From an uncultured Treponema sp. (GTDB lineage Bacteria; Spirochaetota; Spirochaetia; Treponematales; Treponemataceae), in contig CALFIX010000036.1 of the NCBI GenBank assembly GCA_937877515.1, forward strand, positions 1 through 64,000: DNA of 64,000 nt, given 5' to 3'. Made by a program: the position numbers and the translations under genes. Positions 40,487 through 49,260 of this stretch are shown piece by piece (the first letter of the stretch is position 1; each line of letters starts with the position of its first letter). The notes beneath the pieces were generated by a model. It searched no databases. It was given only the letters and a program-made list of their open reading frames with translations, and was not told the DNA's origin.

Positions 40487-41143
40487 ATGCAGAAGAAAAT
40501 AAAAGAAAAAGCAGAGGTGTCTCATAAGGTGAGGACGCTTTTGTGGCTTAAGATTACAGTTCCTCTTTTATGTGCTGTTATTCTTTGCTTAGCATGTCTG
40601 GGTGTATGGTATAAAATCAGGCAGGTAAAAGTAGAACATTTACATTCACTTGTGTATAGTCAGATAGAAAAAGTTTGTGAGCTTACAGTTATAAAATATA
40701 ATTACGGCAGCGTGGTTCTTCCTAAAAAGAGTGCATTAAACGGAAGCATAAAAGCATATAGCATTGTTAAGTTTTCTGGTGTAATCAGATTAGGAATAAG
40801 CAATCTGGAAGAAATGCAAATCACAGTTTCTCCAAATGGAAAAATGGTGGACGTTTTACTTCCTCATGCAGAAATTCTAGAGAATGCAATAGTTTCGGAA
40901 GAAGTTTTTGATGAAAAGCGCAGTATTTTTATTCCCATTACGACTCAAGAAATTTTTGACGAAATAAAAAGTGAAATGGAACGTACAGAAGATGCTCTCT
41001 TGCACGATGGTATATTGGATGAAGCCGATGAGCGTATTGTTCTTTTAGTAAAGGCTTTTCTCAGTGCAAATGGTATAAGGGAAAGTACTGTTCATTTTAA
41101 GAGAAAATCTTTGCTGCCAGTAGATTTACCTTTTGAATCTTAA
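40487..41143 (+). CDS. DUF4230-like membrane-anchored protein
   Basis: A 218-residue protein with one N-terminal membrane helix (about 23-46, VPLLCAVILCLACLGVWYKI) and an extracytoplasmic domain. ELTVIKYNYGSVV and a signature-like KFSGVIRLGISNLEEMQITV, then VDVLLPHAEILENAI, match the general look of DUF4230 proteins, which have no assigned function. I am fairly, not fully, sure of the family. It is divergent from the 557-residue membrane protein; both promoters fit in the 71-base gap. Confidence 0.78.
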   Translation: MQKKIKEKAEVSHKVRTLLWLKITVPLLCAVILCLACLGVWYKIRQVKVEHLHSLVYSQIEKVCELTVIKYNYGSVVLPKKSALNGSIKAYSIVKFSGVIRLGISNLEEMQITVSPNGKMVDVLLPHAEILENAIVSEEVFDEKRSIFIPITTQEIFDEIKSEMERTEDALLHDGILDEADERIVLLVKAFLSANGIRESTVHFKRKSLLPVDLPFES

Positions 41144-41155
41144 TGTTTATTTTGC

Positions 41156-41184
41156 TTGAATGATACTTTTTTGACTGATATAAT
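41156..41184 (+). promoter_or_regulatory. Diguanylate cyclase promoter (leaderless type)
   Basis: TTGAAT (41156-41161), 17 bases, TGA-TATAAT (TATAAT 41179-41184), exactly six bases to the ATG at 41191. No Shine-Dalgarno. Confidence 0.8.
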
Positions 41185-41190
41185 AAAGCT

Positions 41191-42357
41191 ATGTCTGCAT
41201 ATCTATTGTATCAAGAATTAAATGGCATTTCTATTGTTCTCTTATTGTGGATTTTGGTAACTGTAAGACGTAATGACGACTTGCAAACTAAGAGTCTTGT
41301 CTTTTATCGTGAAGTTGCCTTAACAATGGGAATTTTACTGGTAGATATGCTCTGGTCTGCAATAGATGGCAAGTCTGGCGACGGACTTAAACTTATGAAT
41401 AATATCTTAAATGCAGTTTATTATTCATTGGCTGGAATGATAAGCTTAGGTTTTTTGATGTACGGTATTTTTACTTTTAAGCCAAGTCTTTACAGAAAGC
41501 GTACACTTATAACAGCAATTGTTTTACCGGAACTTCTTATTACAATTGCATCTTGTGCTTCTCCCTGGACACATTGGGTCTTTTATATAGATTCAAAGAA
41601 CTTTTTACATAAGGCCAGCTGGAGTTTTGTAATAGAAACGGTAGTGTTCTTGTATTATTTAACAGCTGTTGTATTTATGCTTATCGGAATGTTTTTTAGA
41701 AAGTCTAGTCGCAAGGCTATACGTCGGTTACCTATGAAATTTCCTTGCATGCTTTTGCTTATAGTAGCAAGTATTGTTGTTTTTGCAATGCGGTATTTTG
41801 ATAGTCTTTGGCCGATTATTGCCGTAATGCTTATGTTTGCTTTTACAGATTCTCAATATGAACGTATTTCTGTAGACAGTCTGACAGGCTTAAATAATCG
41901 TACTTGCTTTGATAAAAGAATTGCCCTTGCAACAAGCTCGCCTCTGCCGCCAGACCGGGATCTGTACCTTTTTATGATGGATGTTGATTTTTTTAAAAAG
42001 ATAAATGATACCTACGGGCATTTAGAGGGGGACTCTGCACTAAAGATAACTGCAGAAATCTTAAGAAAAGTATGCAGTGAAGAGCGTTCTGTTCTTGCCC
42101 GTTATGGGGGAGATGAGTTTGCATGTATTTATTATTGCTCTGGAGACAGAGAGGCAGACGCCCTCAAAAAAAATATACTGGATGCTTTTATTGAGCGAAA
42201 TAAAAATTCAAATGATGCTTTCCCGATAAACGTAAGTATTGGTTATGCAAAGTTTGGAGAAGACGGCGTCTACAACGATATAGAGCTTATAAACAAGGCC
42301 GATGAAGCCTTGTATAAGGTTAAGCAGGTTTCTCACCGCGGTAAACGCCTGCGCTGA
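41191..42357 (+). CDS. Membrane diguanylate cyclase (GGDEF domain)
   Basis: Makes cyclic di-GMP from two GTP. The 388-residue protein has about seven N-terminal membrane helices (residues 1-220), then a GGDEF domain: DSLTGLNNRTCFD, MMDVDFFKKINDTYGH, RYGGDEFACIYY, and INVSIGYAKFG near the end. All catalytic residues appear intact. The inhibitory RxxD site seven to four residues before the Arg of RYGGDEF is absent (E and S there), so product inhibition through that site is unlikely. It converges on the UrtA-like gene with an eight-base gap. Confidence 0.93.
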   Translation: MSAYLLYQELNGISIVLLLWILVTVRRNDDLQTKSLVFYREVALTMGILLVDMLWSAIDGKSGDGLKLMNNILNAVYYSLAGMISLGFLMYGIFTFKPSLYRKRTLITAIVLPELLITIASCASPWTHWVFYIDSKNFLHKASWSFVIETVVFLYYLTAVVFMLIGMFFRKSSRKAIRRLPMKFPCMLLLIVASIVVFAMRYFDSLWPIIAVMLMFAFTDSQYERISVDSLTGLNNRTCFDKRIALATSSPLPPDRDLYLFMMDVDFFKKINDTYGHLEGDSALKITAEILRKVCSEERSVLARYGGDEFACIYYCSGDREADALKKNILDAFIERNKNSNDAFPINVSIGYAKFGEDGVYNDIELINKADEALYKVKQVSHRGKRLR

Positions 42358-42365
42358 TTTTTAAT

Positions 42366-43559
42366 TTATAAACCTCTTGCCCAAGGATATGTACTTAGGT
42401 ATGGGTCTGGTTTTATTGCAGTTGGTGTAGACCATACTTCTTCTATTAAACCTGAGTCATTTATTTTTCCAATGCGAACAAGCTTGTAAAGATGCTGGTT
42501 GGCTCCGTCTATTGTTACGGTTCCTTCTGGAGCTGTAAAAGTTAGTCCCTTCGCGGCCATTCGTACATCTTCTACGTCAAAGCTTCCCGCCCTTTCGCAA
42601 GCTTTAGCCCACATGTGTACTGCAATGTAGCCGGCTTCTATAGGGTCTCCTGTCATTCGCTCTTCTCCGTAAGTGCTTTTGTATTCACTTACAAATTCTG
42701 CATTTTTTTCTGTCTGTGTTGTTTCATAGTAATTCCATGAAACGTAGTTGCCGGAAAGCGTATCTGTCGTCATCTGGCTTATTTCTTCTTCTGCAATGGA
42801 AAAGCTCATTACAGGAATTTCTTTAGAGGTAATTCCTTGTTTTGAAAGTTCTGCAAAGAAAGCTATGTTTGAGTCTCCGTTTAATGTGTTAAGAATTACA
42901 TCAGGTTTTGTATTTTTTATGTCTTTAACAATGTCTGAGAAATCTGCATGGCCCATTGGTAAATATTCTTCTCTAACGCATGTGCCGTCTAACTGAGCAA
43001 GCTGTGCCTTTATAATTTTATTTGCCGTATGAGGAAAAATGTAGTCGCTTCCAATAAGGTACATGTTCTTTCCAATGTTTTCTGCACAGAAGTCTACGGC
43101 CGGTACAATCTGTTGATTTGGAGAAGCTCCCATATACATAATGTTCGGACTTGCTTCCATTCCTTCGTATTGAACCGGGTACCACAACAGTCCATAAAGA
43201 TCCTCTACAATAGGCTTTACAGCTTTGCGGCATGCACTTGTCCAGCAGCCAAAAATGGTAACGACTTTTTCTTCCTGTAAAAGAGTCCTTGCTTTTTCTG
43301 CAAAAATTTTAGGCTCACTTTCTCCGTCTGCTTCAATAGGAACAATCTGTTTTCCTAAAACTCCGCCTGCGTTGTTTATTTCTTTTATGGCTAAAAGTTC
43401 AGAGTCTCTTACTGCGGTTTCGCTTATTGCCATTGTTCCCGTAAGCGAATGCAGTAGACCAACTTTTACAGTTTCTTTTTTCTTGTTATTGCAGCCTGTA
43501 AAAACTAAAAGCATAATACTGACAGTTATAAGTATTGCTTTTTTAATAGATTTTTTCAT
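42366..43559 (-). CDS. UrtA-like (urea/short-amide) substrate-binding lipoprotein
   Basis: A 397-residue periplasmic binding lipoprotein with a lipobox at VFTGC (Cys about 22). VGLLHSLTGTMAISE, FGCWTSACRKAVKPIVE, LLWYPVQYEGMEASPNI, GSDYIFPHTANKII and NYYETTQTEKNAEFV match the urea/amide branch of the Liv-type binding proteins. GGAGG precedes the ATG. It is the second gene after the adenylate cyclase (21-base gap). No urtBCDE permease or ATPase genes lie near, so it may be a sensor component or borrow another transporter; both are inference. Confidence 0.9.
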   Translation of the reverse strand: MKKSIKKAILITVSIMLLVFTGCNNKKKETVKVGLLHSLTGTMAISETAVRDSELLAIKEINNAGGVLGKQIVPIEADGESEPKIFAEKARTLLQEEKVVTIFGCWTSACRKAVKPIVEDLYGLLWYPVQYEGMEASPNIMYMGASPNQQIVPAVDFCAENIGKNMYLIGSDYIFPHTANKIIKAQLAQLDGTCVREEYLPMGHADFSDIVKDIKNTKPDVILNTLNGDSNIAFFAELSKQGITSKEIPVMSFSIAEEEISQMTTDTLSGNYVSWNYYETTQTEKNAEFVSEYKSTYGEERMTGDPIEAGYIAVHMWAKACERAGSFDVEDVRMAAKGLTFTAPEGTVTIDGANQHLYKLVRIGKINDSGLIEEVWSTPTAIKPDPYLSTYPWARGL

Positions 43560-43580
43560 ATTTTCCTCCGTCTATATGAC

Positions 43581-46500
43581 TTACTTTATAATTTCATAGG
43601 TAATCATTTTACCTTTGCCTTTTATATCACATTCAATGGGCTCGCTAAATTTTATAAGAGAACCCATAAGCTTTTGATGAACATCTTCTGTTATTCGTAT
43701 GCCTCCTGGCGTACAGGCTGTCTCCATTCTGCTTGCGACGTTAACCGTGTCGCCCCATACGTCATAAATGAATTTTGTTTTTCCGATTACACCTGCCGTA
43801 ACAGGACCAGAGTTTAAGCCTATGCGAATTTGGAAAGGTATTTTTGCAGTTTTGTTGTAATCTGCAAGGTCTTCATACATTCCTTTTGCAAATTCTACAA
43901 GTATAAGAGCGTTGTTTTCTTTTGGAACCGGTACCCCGCAAGCTGCCATGTAGGCATCCCCGATTGTTTTTATTTTTTCAACACCCATGAGTTTTGCTCT
44001 TTCATCAAAGCGGCTGAACAGGTTGTTTAACGCATCTACAATTTCTTCCGCAGTGTGTCCGCTGGAAGTATTTGTAAAGCCTACAATGTCTGAGAACAGT
44101 AGCGTGACGTCAGAGAAATTTTCACCAATAGAGTGAATTTCGTCTCTTAGTTCATCTGCAATCTTGTCTGGCAAAATAGAACGTAAAAGGTAGTCAGATT
44201 TATTTTTTGCTTTTTCAAGCTGTTCTGTACGTTCTAAAACCATTTGTTCAAGACGCTGTTTTTCTCTGAGCATTGCTTTTTGCTTGTGATAAAAAAGTAT
44301 AAGAAAAAATCCCAGCAGTATTATGCCGAACGCAACCCAAAACCAGACTACTTGATAAAAATATGGTTTTTGAACAAAGAGCATTGTTTCTGCCTGTTCA
44401 CTCATTATTCCGTCACCGTTGATCGCATTAACTAAAAATGTATGTTTGCCGGGTTTTAAGTTTGTGTAAGAAACAATTCGTCCTTCACTTGGAGTGCTGA
44501 ATGTGTTTTCAAAATTTGTAAGCATGTGAGTAAATTGAATTCTTTCTGGTGCATCAAAGCTGATGCCTGTGTATTTTATATCTACACGTTTTGTTCCGGG
44601 GTGTAAAATTATTTCTTTGTCAATTTCTACGTTTTCTATGTTGTCTACAGTTACACTTTCTATGTGAACTAGAGGCATGATTGGATTTTCTCTAATTTTT
44701 ATAGGATCGTAAACTGCAATTCCGTCTACCATGGTAAACCAAATTCTTCCGTGCTTGTCACAAATGCTTTTTGCTGTTGAATTTGGTCCCCCAGATTCAA
44801 GACCGTCGTTTTGATTGTAAAATTTTATGTTTAAAGCTTTTGCTTTTGTAGAAAGAGAGGTTAATAAATCTGTTGTAGGAATAGAAGCTATACCAAAGTT
44901 GCTTGTAAGCCAAGTGTTACCTGCTGTGTCAAAGATTGCTTGGAAAACCGAGTCTGTTCCAATGCCTTGATCAGAGTTTATGCTTTGGAGTTCTGTAGGT
45001 AGATTATGTGCACTGTCAAAAGGTTTGCATGTTGTAATTCCACCACCGGTACAAATCCAATAAACTTCATCTTTGTCTTGAGTAATTTTAAAAATTACGT
45101 TTCCTGAAAGACCGTCTTCCGATGAAATATGAGAAATAATGGCTTCGTTTTTCATTAGGAAAATTCCACCACCGTCTGTACCAATCCAGATAATGCCGTT
45201 TGAGTCCTTGTAAAGGCACATTACATATTCGTTTTCAAGACCGTCCACCTGTTTATAAGTGCGAATTTTTCCATCCTGATGAATGATGCTAAGACCTGTT
45301 GTCGTCCCAACATAAAGCTCGTCTGGCTTTGTTTCTATGGCAACCCTGACTTTATCGCCTGCAAGACCATCGTCGGTAGTCCAGTTTTTTATGCCGTGCC
45401 TGCCATATCTTATTTGAGAAGGTTTTGAATAGCAGCTTACAAGTATGTCGCCGTTCATTGCGGTTTCCACATGTCTGATTCTTAAGCCTTTTGTATATTC
45501 GGTTAGAGCATTGCTAACTTGTTTTTCATTTTCATAGCAAACAATTCCCTTGTCTGTTCCAACCCAAATTTTTCCGTCTAAACCTTCTGCTATGGCATTG
45601 CTTGCAGCTCCTAACTTTGTAACCTTAAATTTTCCGTGTGTTAGTTTTCCGATACCGCATCGGTCTGTTGCAATCCAAATGCTTCCTTCTCTGTCACAAA
45701 TCAGTTTATTTATTTTTGCGTTGCTTACTGTACTGGATTTGTATTCATTGTAAATTCCATTATTGTATGCGTAAATGCCTTTGTCTGTACCAAACCAGAT
45801 TGTACCGTCATTGCCTACATAGATTGCCCAGGTTGCCATATTGTCTAAGGCTGTATTTGTTTTTACTCTGGTTATTTTTCCGTTGTTAAGTTGAATCAGC
45901 CCCTGATCTCCAAGACCTATCCAAAAGTTTCCATTTAAATCCTGTGCAATGCAGGAAACTAAATAGTTACCAAATGGTTCAAGTTCAGGAAGATTTCTGA
46001 AAAGTCCGTCAGAAAATAAAAATAAACCTTTTTCATTTGCAGTAATAAGCCAGATACGTCCGGCTGTGTCACAAAAAATAGAAGATGCAATTATTCCTTT
46101 TGAAACAGTACCTGCCTGAAATTGGGGTGTTATAAGATGACCTTGAGGTGTAAGGTAAACAATCCCGGCTGCAGTTCCTATCCAAATGTTTCCCATCCTG
46201 TCTTCTGCTAATGCTCTTACAGAAGTGTTCGGAAGACCATTTTGTGTACTAAAAATTTTGTTTCCATTTTTTGATATTTTTTGTAAACCTTCATCGTTAG
46301 AACCAATCCACAAGTTGCCGTTAGAATCTTCCAAGACTGCTCTGACAGACGCAAACTTGTAATCGTTATTGTGGCCCCTGCGAATGGTTTTAAATGCAAC
46401 TCCGTCAAAACGGATTAATCCTTCATAGGTTCCAATGTTTAAATATCCGTCTCTGGTTTGGATAATATCTGTTGCAGTTGCTCCTGAAAGGTTACCTATT

Positions 46501-46619
46501 GTGTTCCAGCTCTGAAAAACATAGTTGTCAAAAAAAGAAGTCTGACTGAAAATCTTAAATGTAGAAAAACTACTTAAAAACAGTGACAGTGTAAATAATT
46601 TTAAAATGCTTTTCTTCAT
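43581..46619 (-). CDS. Two-component-sensor-like beta-propeller adenylate cyclase
   Basis: A 1012-residue transmembrane sensor. A signal peptide is followed by about 14 repeats of the Reg_prop type making two periplasmic beta-propellers (residues about 35-660, repeats like GNLWIGSNDEGL). A Y_Y_Y-type domain comes next (about 670-745) with one membrane helix (about 750-773) and a coiled linker. The C-terminal class III cyclase (about 830-1005) has metal-binding Asp residues in FSDIVGFT and GDAYMA. The Lys of EKIKTIGD and Asp of FIYDVWGD choose ATP, and the NxxxR lies in TVNVASRME. It should make cAMP when a periplasmic ligand binds. Upstream TATAAT is six bases from the ATG. Confidence 0.92.
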   Translation of the reverse strand: MKKSILKLFTLSLFLSSFSTFKIFSQTSFFDNYVFQSWNTIGNLSGATATDIIQTRDGYLNIGTYEGLIRFDGVAFKTIRRGHNNDYKFASVRAVLEDSNGNLWIGSNDEGLQKISKNGNKIFSTQNGLPNTSVRALAEDRMGNIWIGTAAGIVYLTPQGHLITPQFQAGTVSKGIIASSIFCDTAGRIWLITANEKGLFLFSDGLFRNLPELEPFGNYLVSCIAQDLNGNFWIGLGDQGLIQLNNGKITRVKTNTALDNMATWAIYVGNDGTIWFGTDKGIYAYNNGIYNEYKSSTVSNAKINKLICDREGSIWIATDRCGIGKLTHGKFKVTKLGAASNAIAEGLDGKIWVGTDKGIVCYENEKQVSNALTEYTKGLRIRHVETAMNGDILVSCYSKPSQIRYGRHGIKNWTTDDGLAGDKVRVAIETKPDELYVGTTTGLSIIHQDGKIRTYKQVDGLENEYVMCLYKDSNGIIWIGTDGGGIFLMKNEAIISHISSEDGLSGNVIFKITQDKDEVYWICTGGGITTCKPFDSAHNLPTELQSINSDQGIGTDSVFQAIFDTAGNTWLTSNFGIASIPTTDLLTSLSTKAKALNIKFYNQNDGLESGGPNSTAKSICDKHGRIWFTMVDGIAVYDPIKIRENPIMPLVHIESVTVDNIENVEIDKEIILHPGTKRVDIKYTGISFDAPERIQFTHMLTNFENTFSTPSEGRIVSYTNLKPGKHTFLVNAINGDGIMSEQAETMLFVQKPYFYQVVWFWVAFGIILLGFFLILFYHKQKAMLREKQRLEQMVLERTEQLEKAKNKSDYLLRSILPDKIADELRDEIHSIGENFSDVTLLFSDIVGFTNTSSGHTAEEIVDALNNLFSRFDERAKLMGVEKIKTIGDAYMAACGVPVPKENNALILVEFAKGMYEDLADYNKTAKIPFQIRIGLNSGPVTAGVIGKTKFIYDVWGDTVNVASRMETACTPGGIRITEDVHQKLMGSLIKFSEPIECDIKGKGKMITYEIIK

Positions 46620-46625
46620 GCATTT

Positions 46626-46654
46626 ATTATAAGATAAATTTCAGAATTTTTCAA
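46626..46654 (-). promoter_or_regulatory. Adenylate cyclase operon promoter (leaderless type)
   Basis: Minus strand: TTGAAA (46649-46654), 17 bases, TATAAT (46626-46631), exactly six bases to the ATG. The best example of this promoter class in the window. Confidence 0.85.
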
Positions 46655-46660
46655 AAAAAA

Positions 46661-48094
46661 TTATTTTCTCTGAATGTAAGTTTGTTTTGGCATTGCTGTT
46701 ATTTCTACACGTCTGTTTTGAGCCCTTCCTTCTGCCGTAGAGTTGTCTGCAATAGGCATGGTTCCGCCGTATCCCTTGTATGTAAAAAGTTCTTTTGGAA
46801 CACCTTCAGAAATGAGTGCGTCTATTATAGCCTGTGCACGCTGAATGCTGAGTGTAAGCTGTCCATGGGGTTTGTTTACGTCTGCAGTATGGCCTTCCAC
46901 AAGAATTGTGTATTCTCCTGCTCCGACAAGTCTTTTTATGCTGTCTGCAATTTGAGATATGCGGGGTTTTTCGGCGGGAAGAAGTTCTGCGCTGTCTGCT
47001 ATAAAGTTAAGGTTGTTAACAACCATTTTGATTCCTGTCGGGTCGTCAAAAATTGTCGTGTCTGGAATCGGGTTTTCGTCTACGTAGCGCTTCATGCTGT
47101 GGTATGCAATGTAGTAGCTTTTGTTTCTTTCTGGAGCACTTACGGCGTGAGTAAGATTTTCTTCATCAAGAAGAATGACTATATTTGCATCCTTTAAGAT
47201 ATTGAGATTGCTTTTTATGCTTGTAATTTTTAAGTAATCCTCGTAAGAAATTACAGGGTCACAGCGGTTAATGCCGTAAACTTTTTTTGCTGTAATCCAG
47301 AGAGGAGTTTTTCCAATAACGTTTCTGTAGTCTTCCATATTGATGGAACTTGAATAATGGACAATTCCCTGTTCTTTTGCCTTTTTAGAATCCACCATGT
47401 TGCGTTCATAGAGCAGTTCCATTTTTTCATTCCAGATTTTTGGAAATAAACACGGGTAAGTTGAACTTTCTGTAAACTCGCCTTGTACAGGCAGGGCACC
47501 TCGGGCATCTATTATAATGCCTGTGTATTCTTTTGAGGCCACCGTTTCTATAGGACGCTGCAAGCTGTAAGGAGTTTTGTGGTGTACTAAGACGGCACCG
47601 ATGTCTAATAAGTTTATGGAGTGTTGTGTTAAAAGTCTGCTTGTGCCGCTTGCAAAGAAAGCCGGTGTCTGGTGACTTGTGTCTATTATTCGTGTAAGTT
47701 CTTCCAGGGTTAGGCTTCCTTCCAGGACTAAATCGCCTAATTTTTTTGTATCATCTACGTAAATTGAAAGCAGCGGGTCTTTTACTAAAACAGGAAGCTC
47801 CATTTGAATCCGGTTTAAAGAACTTGCCTTTCCGCTTGGCATAGAAATGCCTGCTTTTACGACGTCTAATTCAACATTAGACTTAAAAATATTTTTTGAC
47901 CAGTCTATGCTAGAACTGGAAGACATGATTGCTTTTTCTGGAGAAACATTTGCAGCTAATGAAGCTTCAAGTTCAGCCTGATTTTCGTATTCGCTTAAAT
48001 AAGAAAGGGAAGCCCTCTGACTCCAAAGCGGCATAAAAGAGAGACACGTTAAAACGGTAAAAGTTAAAATGCTTTTTGGTTTAAAAACAATCAT
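46661..48094 (-). CDS. OmpA-family outer-membrane protein
   Basis: A 477-residue exported protein. An N-terminal signal segment (TFTVLTCLSFMPLWSQ) precedes an unassigned domain containing YTGIIIDARGALPVQG and later IGKTPLWITAKKVYG, which recall LPP20/FlgT-like lipoprotein domains (from memory). The C-terminal OmpA domain (about 365-470) has YTILVEGHTADVNKP and the peptidoglycan-binding AQNRRVEITA. It follows the transglycosylase gene by 18 bases with a GAGGA upstream. Likely a periplasmic link between cell wall and outer membrane. Confidence 0.85.
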   Translation of the reverse strand: MIVFKPKSILTFTVLTCLSFMPLWSQRASLSYLSEYENQAELEASLAANVSPEKAIMSSSSSIDWSKNIFKSNVELDVVKAGISMPSGKASSLNRIQMELPVLVKDPLLSIYVDDTKKLGDLVLEGSLTLEELTRIIDTSHQTPAFFASGTSRLLTQHSINLLDIGAVLVHHKTPYSLQRPIETVASKEYTGIIIDARGALPVQGEFTESSTYPCLFPKIWNEKMELLYERNMVDSKKAKEQGIVHYSSSINMEDYRNVIGKTPLWITAKKVYGINRCDPVISYEDYLKITSIKSNLNILKDANIVILLDEENLTHAVSAPERNKSYYIAYHSMKRYVDENPIPDTTIFDDPTGIKMVVNNLNFIADSAELLPAEKPRISQIADSIKRLVGAGEYTILVEGHTADVNKPHGQLTLSIQRAQAIIDALISEGVPKELFTYKGYGGTMPIADNSTAEGRAQNRRVEITAMPKQTYIQRK

Positions 48095-48112
48095 ATTTTA
48101 AAGAATTCCTCA

Positions 48113-49255
48113 TTAAAATATCGGAATAATAATGGTCTGTCCTATAGATAAAATTCCATTTTCTTTTATGTTATTTACTTTACATAAGTCCTGTACACTT
48201 ATTCCGTATGTGCGGGAAAGTGCCCAGAGAGAATCTCCTTTTACAACCTTGTGAACGATTGCATTTTTAGGAGGTCCTAAATGTTTTAGGCACTCTTCTA
48301 CTTGCAAAGTCATGTCTTTGGGCACCCGAAGTTTGTATAGCTCTCCGGCCGGGGTGCAGCGTCTTTTTAGGGAAGGGTTTAATTCTTCCAAAACTTTTTT
48401 AGAGATGCCGGCTTCTTCTGCAATTTCAGAAAGACTGTACATTCCTTTTGTGGTTACATAACTATAGTCCGTTTTTTTTTCTTCTGTAAGATGGTATGCA
48501 ACTCCAACTTCCAAGGCCCCGTAGTATTCTGCATTTAAAATTATATCGCAGACAGCAAGTAACTTTGGTACATATTCTGCAGTTTGAGTTCGTAAAGCTC
48601 CTGATGTAGCTAATGCCCAAAAGTCTTTGCCGGGATTCTTCTTTTTTGCCCTAGACATTGCTCCTGCTCCACAATTGTATGCTGCTATTGCAATCTCCCA
48701 GTCTCCGAACATTTTGTAGTTGTCGCAGAGTTTTGTAAGAGCCGCATCTGTGGAAAGCCACGGGTCCAGACGTTCATCATACCAGGAGTTCTTTTTTAAA
48801 AAGGGTGCCATGCTGTTTTCCATAAATTGCCACATTCCCGTAGCACCAGTTTTAGAAACCGCCGTAATTTTAAAATTTGACTCTACAATCGGTAAGTATT
48901 GCAGCTCTAAAGGCATGTTGAGTTCAATAAGCTTTTGCCGTATGTATGGAAGGTAAGGAGCTCCCTGTTCTAAAGAAAGTGCAAGAAGTGTTTTTCCGTG
49001 AGCGGTTAAAAACTTATCCCTCTGCTTTTTTGTTAAATCGTGGTCTTCGCCTTTTAAAGTAAGGTGTTTTCTTTGTGGCTCAGGATGAATTGTGTTTTCT
49101 TCCGGAATGTCATATTCGTCTTCGGGTTCTTCTGAAACATTTTGGGCTCTTTCACTCTGTACCGGGTTTGAGGGGGGCTGTTCCATTTCTTGAGAACTTA
49201 AAGTAAGGAGTGTGAATTGAAGTGCAAAAAGCCGGCAGAGGAGTTTTTTTTTCAT
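48113..49255 (-). CDS. MltD-like lytic transglycosylase with LysM domain
   Basis: Cleaves peptidoglycan glycan strands. The 380-residue exported protein has a signal peptide (about 1-22), an acidic linker, and an SLT domain (about 105-250) with the catalytic Glu in LPIVESNFKITAVSKTGATGMWQF (quoted in parts) and the motif IAAYNCGAGAMSRAKK. A single LysM is at the C-terminus (KVVKGDSLWALSRTYGISV). The gene starts five bases after the upstream lipoprotein gene with no clear Shine-Dalgarno. Together with the OmpA protein downstream it suggests a cell-wall operon. Confidence 0.93.
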   Translation of the reverse strand: MKKKLLCRLFALQFTLLTLSSQEMEQPPSNPVQSERAQNVSEEPEDEYDIPEENTIHPEPQRKHLTLKGEDHDLTKKQRDKFLTAHGKTLLALSLEQGAPYLPYIRQKLIELNMPLELQYLPIVESNFKITAVSKTGATGMWQFMENSMAPFLKKNSWYDERLDPWLSTDAALTKLCDNYKMFGDWEIAIAAYNCGAGAMSRAKKKNPGKDFWALATSGALRTQTAEYVPKLLAVCDIILNAEYYGALEVGVAYHLTEEKKTDYSYVTTKGMYSLSEIAEEAGISKKVLEELNPSLKRRCTPAGELYKLRVPKDMTLQVEECLKHLGPPKNAIVHKVVKGDSLWALSRTYGISVQDLCKVNNIKENGILSIGQTIIIPIF

Positions 49256-49260
49256 AGGTT

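Noticed and set aside
42366..43559. Complete urea ABC transporter operon
   Set aside because: Only the binding lipoprotein is present; flanking genes are cyclases, not permeases or ATPases.
45638..45889. Plus-strand open frame inside the adenylate cyclase gene
   Set aside because: Shadow of the repeated propeller codons; no Shine-Dalgarno and no domain.
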